Of a DNA stretch of 64,000 bases, positions 47,801-56,800 are shown in pieces. The translations under genes and the position numbers were made by a program. The stretch is from Glandiceps talaboti. Its lineage: Eukaryota > Hemichordata > Enteropneusta > Spengelidae. How positions within the stretch are numbered: the stretch's first letter is position 1; each line of letters starts with the position of its first letter. Location: assembly GCF_964340395.1 (NCBI RefSeq), contig NC_135554.1, positions 3,686,975 to 3,750,974 of the forward strand, read 5' to 3'. Below the pieces are notes generated by a model that searched no databases, was not told the DNA's origin, and saw only the letters and a program-made list of their open reading frames with translations.

Positions 47801-50800
47801 GATCTTTTCTCTCTGGTCACTCATCTTTCTCAGCTTACTGTATGATATACCTAGTGGTAAGTTCTATAATTTAATTGTTTCATAGTCATTAGATCTTTTT
47901 GTAGCTTTGTAGCAGTGTAGCACATATGTCTCAAATGTACCCAAATTCCTCACATGTTTTAGTCGGTATTTTCCACCCAAATTATGTCACTGTACAGATT
48001 ATGTAAATCTGTGCCTGGCTACACCTTATTTATCCCACTTTGTAATATAACACTGAATGTCATATATTTCTGATGAATTGCTGCAAGCTCAGCTCTCTCC
48101 CCCCCCCCCCCCCCCCCCTACCCTTTGATGAAATATTGTTGTAAATTATTCAAAATCAAACCAACCTTGTAGCTGCCCAACTCTATCCCATTTACTATCT
48201 CTTGTGGAAATTTTATTTGGTAGAATTTATTTTATATTTTGGAAAATTAATAAAATAATTGAAATTGTTTGCTTCCAGTTGTATCTCCAAAGTAGAATGC
48301 AATGGAAGAAGATTCGACTCCTGAAACCATTCTTACAATTGGTAGCAATATTATTAACAATCTTTTGCTGTTTAACAAGAGTGTCTGATTACAAACATCA
48401 TTGGAGTGATGTCCTGGCAGGATTTCTCCTTGGAGTAACAATTGCATTTGTCATGGTAAGTACATTGAATACTATGGATTAATTGTCTGATAATAATGGT
48501 TATGATGCATCTTTGACCTCTACTCACAACCATATGTGATATAATCTGTAAAGTACGCCATGACAGGGTGCCCTCACACATCGGTCTACCCCCTTTTGAT
48601 GAAGCCGGCTGGTGAGGGCAGTGCAACACAATGTATCTTACAGTCTATATGTGATGTTTCTTTTCACAATGAGTGACTTTTATTGTAATTCTCCCAGAAA
48701 TAGATCTTTACCACTTAGGTATGTCAGAAATAGAACTTTTCCACCTAGGCACTTCAGAAATAGAACTTTTCCACCTAGGCACATCAGAAATAGAACTTTA
48801 CCACCTAGGGCACTTCAGATATAGAACTTTACCACCTAGGCACTTCAGAAATAGAGCTTTACCACCTAGGCACATCAGAAATAGAACTTTACCATCTAGG
48901 CACTTCAGAAATAGAACTTTGCCACCTAGGCACATCAGAAATAGAACTTTACCACCTTGGCACTTCAGAAATAGAGCTTTTATTTTACCACTTAGGCATG
49001 TCAGAAATAGAACTTTACCACCTACATGTAGGCACTTCAGAAATAGAACTTTACCACTTAGGCATGTCAGAAATAGAACTTTACTAACTACATGTAGACA
49101 CTTCAGAAATAGAACTTTACCACCTAGGCACTTCAGAAATAGAACTTTACCACTTAGGCATGTCAGAAATAGAACTTTACCACTTAGGCATGTCAGAAAT
49201 AGAACTTTACCACCTACATGTAGGCACTTCAGAAATAGAACTTTACCACTTCGGCATGTCAGAAATAGAACTTTACCACCTACATGTAGGCACTTCAGAA
49301 ATAGAACTTTACCACCTAGGCACTTCAGAAATAGAACTTTACCACTTAGGCATGTCAGAAATAGAACTTTACCACCTAGGCACTTCAGAAATAGAACTTT
49401 ACCACCTAGGCACATCAGAAATAGAACTTTACCACCTAGGCACTTCAGAAATAGAACTTTACCACTTAGGCACATCAGAAATAGAACTTTACCACCTAGG
49501 CACTTCAGAAATAGAACTTTACCACTTAGGCATGTCAGAAATAGAACTTTACCACCTAGGCACATCAGAAATAGAGCTTTACCACCTAGGCACATCAGAA
49601 ATAGAACTTTACCACCTAGGCACATCAGAAATAGAGCTTTACCACCTAGGCACATCAGAAATGTAACAGTCATTGAATTTCTGGGTCATTACTATGACTT
49701 CTAATGCATGCATTCCACTACACATACACTACTATAAGTTACCAGTAGAATCAGCTAACCTTGTTCTATTTTGACCATCTAGCATAAGATAAGTGTTCTT
49801 TCAGAAGTAGGGAAATAGACACTGTGATGTCAAGTGGTGCCATTCAATCAAATCAGGATCTAATCGCATTGTTTAGCTTTTTTTACCCAATGTCTTTTTA
49901 TCTGCATTTAAAATCTTTTCTTGTAATGAGCTGTCCTGAAGACCACAAATAAACTGATCCATTACCATATCTTGTTTGACTACACTGTCTAAAGTTGGAT
50001 AGGCAATGTCTGCTAGTCGTATAAGCTCCGTCTGATACTCGTCTGGGGGCTCCCCAGTCTGACGTGTTCGCTCCCTAAATTGGAGACGATACAAGCTAAC
50101 ATGTTCTTTACCACTGAATTTCCCGGCTAGGGCTGTTTTCAATTTATCATAATCACCTTTATCATCTTCTTGTAATTGTTCATATACTTGAAAAGCGTGG
50201 CCATCCAATAAAGCAGGTAATAACCCAAGTTTGGCATCCTTTGTGGTTAAATCCTTCGTCGCTTTCGTTGCAACTTCAAACTTGTGAACCCATATATTAA
50301 AGTTTTCATTTTCCTTACCGCAAAATTTATTTGGTAGTTGAACGTACGCCGAAGCCATACTGCACAAAGTGTCGTTTAGGCCAAGTAGCTGGAGTAGTTG
50401 ATAAACCCACTGGTTTCCTATAATATTGAGCTTCGTCACCGCTGCCACCAGTATAACACGTTGTAGTTGGGTATAAAGTCTTTATTCTCACACACAAGTA
50501 CGTCAAATAATATTACACTTCAACAGTTTGAACGGGGCGCCTCCGCCAACGTAATACACCAAAACAACAGTTAGTTCACGTCTGTCTACGGGGTTTCCCC
50601 ATCTGCGCATGTCTGTTAATGTTCAGTCAGGCCTAGCGCCCCTAACGACATACAGTGATGAACCTTTTGTTTGCTACATCACTCCCCACCAAAAGAGTGT
50701 TCTCCTGGACACTAAACTTTAGAACTTCATATGACTGTTCATTGTTCATTTCATCAAGGTGAATAAACGTACTTCGCTAGATATAATAATAAGGACTCTA

Positions 50801-50802
50801 CA

Positions 50803-50833
<31 letters not shown>

Positions 50834-53800
50834 TATATATATATATTTACAACTTGACAAGTATTCTGGTCAATCAGTTTCTCTTATTCTTTAGAGTAAG
50901 TTCTGCATTATTCAAAAGTTACCCGTATGTTCAAATACATGATCGGGGTACATCCAGTACATACAGACTAGCGTATAGAAAGTTTTATTATAATCCAACA
51001 TGTGTGCACAAATCACAATAAATCCAAGGACAGCAGCATGCACCATAATCCAGCAAACTGTACACAATTAACAATAAATCAATGGATGGCATCAGGTAAT
51101 GTAAACCAGTAATTACACATTGATATCCTATTATTGGTAGTACATATTATTATCCGCACAATGTCCAAGTGGCAATGTCCTGGTAGGGGTCCGTCAAAAC
51201 ACACAATATTGACTTTAGTCACAGTCTGGATATTGTCCTTGATAACACATTCAAAGTACACATTTTATCATATTGTTTTCCTCTTCTACTCTGTGTACCT
51301 TGCTGGTACTCTGGTTACCCGTCCTGATCTTGTCACCTGAGGGCGCAACACATGTTCATTCTCCCCTGGATCCAATATATTTTCTTCCACTTCTGGCACA
51401 TTATTTTCTACTTCTGGCACATTATTTTCTACTACTGGCACATCTCTTATCTCCCCAGTATGTTGGTTTTCAGCTACATTCAGTCTCTCATTTACATCCT
51501 CATCCTCCCCATTTTCAATCTGCTGCCTTCCAGGAATAATCACATAGCCACCAGGAGCAGGAATTGAACTCTCAATTTCTATTTCCCTCTGACTCTCCTT
51601 ATCCCCTTGTCTCTGTAAACTTACTGAAGGTGGTGAATGTGGGTCATCTCGTTGCAAGTCTATACATGGTTTCAGTCTATTGTGATGTACCACTAATCGC
51701 CTACGGTGGGGTCCTTCCTGTTGTATGCGGTATACCACACCTGGCTCTCCATCTGGACCCAATATTCTCTTCTTTACTATAAATGGACCAACCCATGGCA
51801 ATCTAAGTTTCTGACATCTACCCCTTCTGGTCTTTGGGTCATGTAGCCACACTTTATCTCCAACGTCATATGGTTGATGGTGAGCCCATATATCATAGCC
51901 AACCTTCTGTCTTCTTTGCGATCTACCCAATGTTTCACGTACCTGTTGAAAGACAGTTTTCAAGTTGGTGACAACACGCCTTGCATGTGTACTAGGAGCC
52001 GCAACTGCCTCATCTGGAGTACTTCCATACAGTATATCTATTGGTAGTCTAGCTTCTCTCCCATGATTGAGAAAATATGGAGTTTGTCCTGTGCTTTCAT
52101 GAACACTTGTATTATAAGCTAGTGCAATCTTCGATATATGATCGTCCCACTCATCACCATACTGTGCAACACATTTTGCCAACATCTCCGCCAAAGTCCG
52201 GTTGAACCTTTCGACCATCCCGTCCGACTGCGGGTGATATGGAGTAGTGTGTGATTTATATATTTGTAGTAGTGCACAGAGTTCTGTCATCACCTGGGAC
52301 TCAAAATTACGTCCCTGATCTGAGTGAAATCTTTCAAATACTCCATGTTCTGCAATATATTCTCCAAATATCTTTCTGGCTACAGTAGTTGCCTTTTGGT
52401 TAGGTACAGCATAAATGTTGACATATTTAGTGAAGTAGTCCATCACAACCAGAGCATAGCGATTTCCCATTTTAGACATGGGTAACTCATTCAAGTCTGC
52501 TGCAACCATCTCAAATGGGCGGGTTACTGATATATTTTGCATAGGTGCCCTTGCCCTTGGTACTGGTGATTTCCTTCTTTGGCACAGCTGACAGCTTTGA
52601 ACCCATCTCCTAACATCTTGACTCATTCCAGGCCAATAGAACCGCTGTCTACATCTTTCTACTGTTCTCTTTACTCCCATGTGACCAGACATGGCACCAT
52701 CATGCAGTTCTTTCAATACAGTGTTGACCATTGCATCCGGAACAAGGTGCAAATGTCTTACTCTTTGACCATCATATATACTCCATTTTTTGCATATTAC
52801 TCCCTTCACCACTTGCAAACTGTCCACTTTATGCCATAACGCTTTCAATCTCCAGTTCTTCCCTTTCAGGTACTGTTTTGATGGTTTTTTTCCTGTCTGT
52901 AACCATGATAAAACTTCTTGTAATACTGCATCTTCTTGCTGTCCCCTTTTAAAGTCCAACAGAGTATTACCACCAGTTAACTTTGAGTATGATGCTTCAT
53001 TAGTTACCTGTGTACTCTGAATTTGGTGAACTTCAGAGTTATTGTTACCATGAGTTGACAAGACTGGACAACACCATTCCTGCTCAAGTGACATTTCTTC
53101 GTCAGTGCCCTCTTTGAAGTTTAATCTAGACATGGCGTCAGCGTTTGAGTGATATTTCCCACCTCTATGTTTTACGGTGAAGTCATACATACTCAGTTCT
53201 ATAGCCCATCTCTCTCTACGTCCTGTGGGATCATTACCAGCTTTAATATCCTGTAATCCTACCAGAGGTTTGTGGTCCGTTACAACATGAAACTGTGCTC
53301 CGCATAAGTAAGGGCGGAAATGTCTTATTCCCCACACAATAGCAAAAAGTTCCTTATCATATGTGGCCCACCTTCTCTCCACCTTGTTAAGGGCATGGCT
53401 TGCATATGCTATTACTTTCTCTCCCCCTTCATGTCTCTGTGCTAAAACAACTCCTACTGCAGAATGTGAGGCATCAGCGTGAAGGTAGAAAGTCTTGGTA
53501 AAGTCTGGGTATGCAAGTATTGGTGGACTGACAAGGGCAGTTTTAAGTACTTGAAAGGCATGACTACAATCTTCGGACCACTCAAATTTTACTTCCTTCT
53601 CTGATAGGTGGTGTAAGGGTGTTGCAATCAGTGCAAAGTTTTTTACAAACCTCCTATAATATGATGCTAAGCCTAAGAAGCGGCGAACGTCTGCTACACA
53701 TGTTGGAGTAGGATAGGACCGTATACGTTCTGTTATGTCAGGGTCCGGAGATATACCTTCTGCTGAGACCTTATGTCCCAAAAACACAACACTGCCTTGA

Positions 53801-56800
53801 AACAGTTTGCACTTTTCTGGCTTCAATTTCAAACCAGCAGCCCCCATCCTTTTGAACACCTCCTCAAGGCTCTGTATGTGTTCCTCAAAGTCCTTGCTGA
53901 ATATAATAATGTCATCCAGGTACACTAAACATGTACGCCAATCCAAACCAGCCAACACTAATTCCATCAATCTCTGAAAAGTTGGTGGTGCGTTTGTTAA
54001 TCCAAATGGCATGACCTTAAAATTATAAAGGCCAACTCCTGTGGTAAATGCAGTCTTGTCTATCGTCTGGGTGCACTTCAACCTGCCAATATCCTGAACA
54101 AAGATCTACAACTGAATAAAGGCTAGATCCTGATAAAGCTTCCAAGGTATCATCAATTCTTGGTAAAGGATGAGCATCTCTTTCTGTAACTGAGTTCACT
54201 TTGCGGTAATCGACACAGAAGCGGATGGACATGTCTTTCTTCCTTGCTAATACTACTGGAGAAGCCCATGGTGAATTGCTCTCTTCTATGACATCATTTT
54301 CCAACATGGTTTTCACTTGTCGTTGTATCTCTGCCTGTAGATGCACTGGTACACGCCGAGGCCGTTGTTTTATAGGGGCAGCATTCCCTGTCCGTATATG
54401 ATGTTGGACTAGATGGGTCCGACCTCTATCCATCGAGTTCTTACTAAATACATAAGAATACTCCTTCAATAAATTCCCCACTCTCCTTTTCTGAGGTTCT
54501 GTTATTGCTGTATCATTAAGTGAAATCTTGGCTATACCACTATCCATTTCTGATGTGTTCTTACTGATTTCCACATGTGATACCATTGCTGTTGGCTTCT
54601 TTGTTTCACATAGTTCATATATATATACCCTTGACACTGTATAGCTTTCCTCGTCAGTCTTAGTAGCTACAAAAGATCCTAAAGGCGTGTCCTCATGCAA
54701 GTCTACAGGCCATTCTGTGATGTTCATAACTTGTACAAGTGCAACACCATTGGTAACTCTGGAAACAGTTCGGGCAACAGCTAAACCCCTATCATCTCGA
54801 AAGGATTCATCAGGGTCTAAAATACCTGTGTAACCATGAGGTGGCGGTTCTCCCATAGTTGCAGATTGAAGGCGAACAGTTACGGGCATCTCACTACGTG
54901 GTGGTATTGTAACTGTCTGATTTGCCACAGCACTGCATATCTCTGGAACCAACTGACTTTTCCTCAAAAATGGGACTGGCTGGCCATTAATCCATAACAT
55001 ACAATGCTCTGTATCTACCTGTCCTCCATGTTGCAGAAAGAAATCCCAACCAAGTATAACAGGATTGACCATGTCTCTTACCACGAACATTGTATGAAAG
55101 AGTTCATTACTGCCAATTCTCACTCTGGTTTGAATTGACCCCAGTATATCTAACTTCTGTCCTAGTAGTGTTGTTGCTAGCAAGTTGACATGAGGATTTA
55201 AGTGTTTCTTACGAAGAGCATGACACTTCATTCTAAATTCTTCACTTATAAGAGAGATACCAGCTCCTGTATCCACCACTGCTTTCACATCTGTGTCACC
55301 AACAACAATCATTACCATATTTGTAAAATCTGTAGGATTTTCTTTATTCTGTTCCAAGTATTGGCTTGTATTGGCCCCATCCTCTGCTGCTAATGACTGG
55401 CCCCTAACATCAGCAGCTAGTAGTTTTCCTGTTGTCTGAATTGAGTAGACTGTGGTTGTTGCTGAAATTGTCTCTTACTAGTCTGACTCTCATACTGTGC
55501 ATAGGTGGCACGATCTGGACACTGACTACTTCGGTGCCCATAAACACCACACGAATAACAGTTACCCTGGAATCCTGGTGCAAATTGTGTACGAGGAATG
55601 GAACCTCTATTACTCTGAGTTCTTGCAGTTGTGGATCTACGAAAATCACCTCTTTGATTCTGCCTCGCATACAAAGTCTCATTTGTCACTGTCATCTCTT
55701 CTAACTTCTGTAAAATTCTATGTTCTAATTCCTTGAATTTCTTATCAATAATAGAGTTCACACTGTCTGCTGTAACATGAGCTACTTGTTCACTTCTATG
55801 TTGTTGTGGCGCAGCTGACATTTTGGTAACTGCTTTGGTAGCTGCCTCAGTTTTACGAACAAGTAACACAACTTCATCCAATGTCTTTTTATCTGCATTT
55901 AAAATCTTTTCTTGTAATGAGCTGTCCTGAAGACCACAAATAAACTGATCCATTACCATATCTTGTTTGACTACACTGTCTAAAGTTGGATAGGCAATGT
56001 CTGCTAGTCGTATAAGCTCCGTCTGATACTCGTCTGGGGGCTCCCCAGTCTGACGTGTTCGCTCCCTAAATTGGAGACGATACAAGCTAACATGTTCTTT
56101 ACCACTGAATTTCCCGGCTAGGGCTGTTTTCAATTTATCATAATCACCTTTATCATCTTCTTGTAATTGTTCATATACTTGAAAAGCGTGGCCATCCAAT
56201 AAAGCAGGTAATAACCCAAGTTTGGCATCCTTTGTGGTTAAATCCTTCGTCGCTTTCGTTGCAACTTCAAACTTGTGAACCCATATATTAAAGTTTTCAT
56301 TTTCCTTACCGCAAAATTTATTTGGTAGTTGAACGTACGCCGAAGCCATACTGCACAAAGTGTCGTTTAGGCCAAGTAGCTGGAGTAGTTGATAAACCCA
56401 CTGGTTTCCTATAATATTGAGCTTCGTCACCGCTGCCACCAGTATAACACGTTGTAGTTGGGTATAAAGTCTTTATTCTCACACACAAGTACGTCAAATA
56501 ATATTACACTTCAACAGTTTGAACGGGGCGCCTCCGCCAACGTAATACACCAAAACAACAGTTAGTTCACGTCTGTCTACGGGGTTTCCCCGTCTGCGCA
56601 AGTGTTGTATCATACAGTAATTGTTAGTATCGCATTTCTTTTGAAAATGGTTTTAATTCTGAATACAACAACGAGATTCGCATTGTTTGAATATGTAACA
56701 ATAAAATGTTCACGGTGTAGCAAAAACTTCAACTAAGTAAAGGAGCCTGAAGTTCGGTATTGGATATTTTTACTCGTGATCGCCTGTATTGATCTTTCTT

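Larger units (their letters stand above)
49887..56600 (-). mobile_element. Ty3/Gypsy LTR retrotransposon, defective, with tandem terminal duplication
   Basis: Reading on the minus strand: truncated 5' LTR (56600-56442), primer binding site, gag, pol (protease, reverse transcriptase, RNase H, integrase), polypurine tract, full LTR (50681-50451), then a second primer site and the first part of a second gag that stops abruptly at 49887. The segment 49887-50609 equals 55878-56600 with a single mismatch seen (50601/56592). There is no envelope gene. The element sits antisense inside intron 5 of the phosphatase gene. The near-identity of the duplicated ends implies a recent event. Confidence 0.92.

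Noticed and set aside
48673-49704. 343-codon arginine/proline-rich frame and its 291-codon antisense partner
   Set aside because: By-products of the 30-bp minisatellite in intron 5.
51273-53020. Plus-strand frames of 66-90 codons over the Gypsy pol
   Set aside because: Antisense shadows of the intact pol coding region.
56350-56439. Longer gag start 30 codons upstream
   Set aside because: It begins with GTG inside the tRNA primer binding site; the ATG at 56349 is the natural start.
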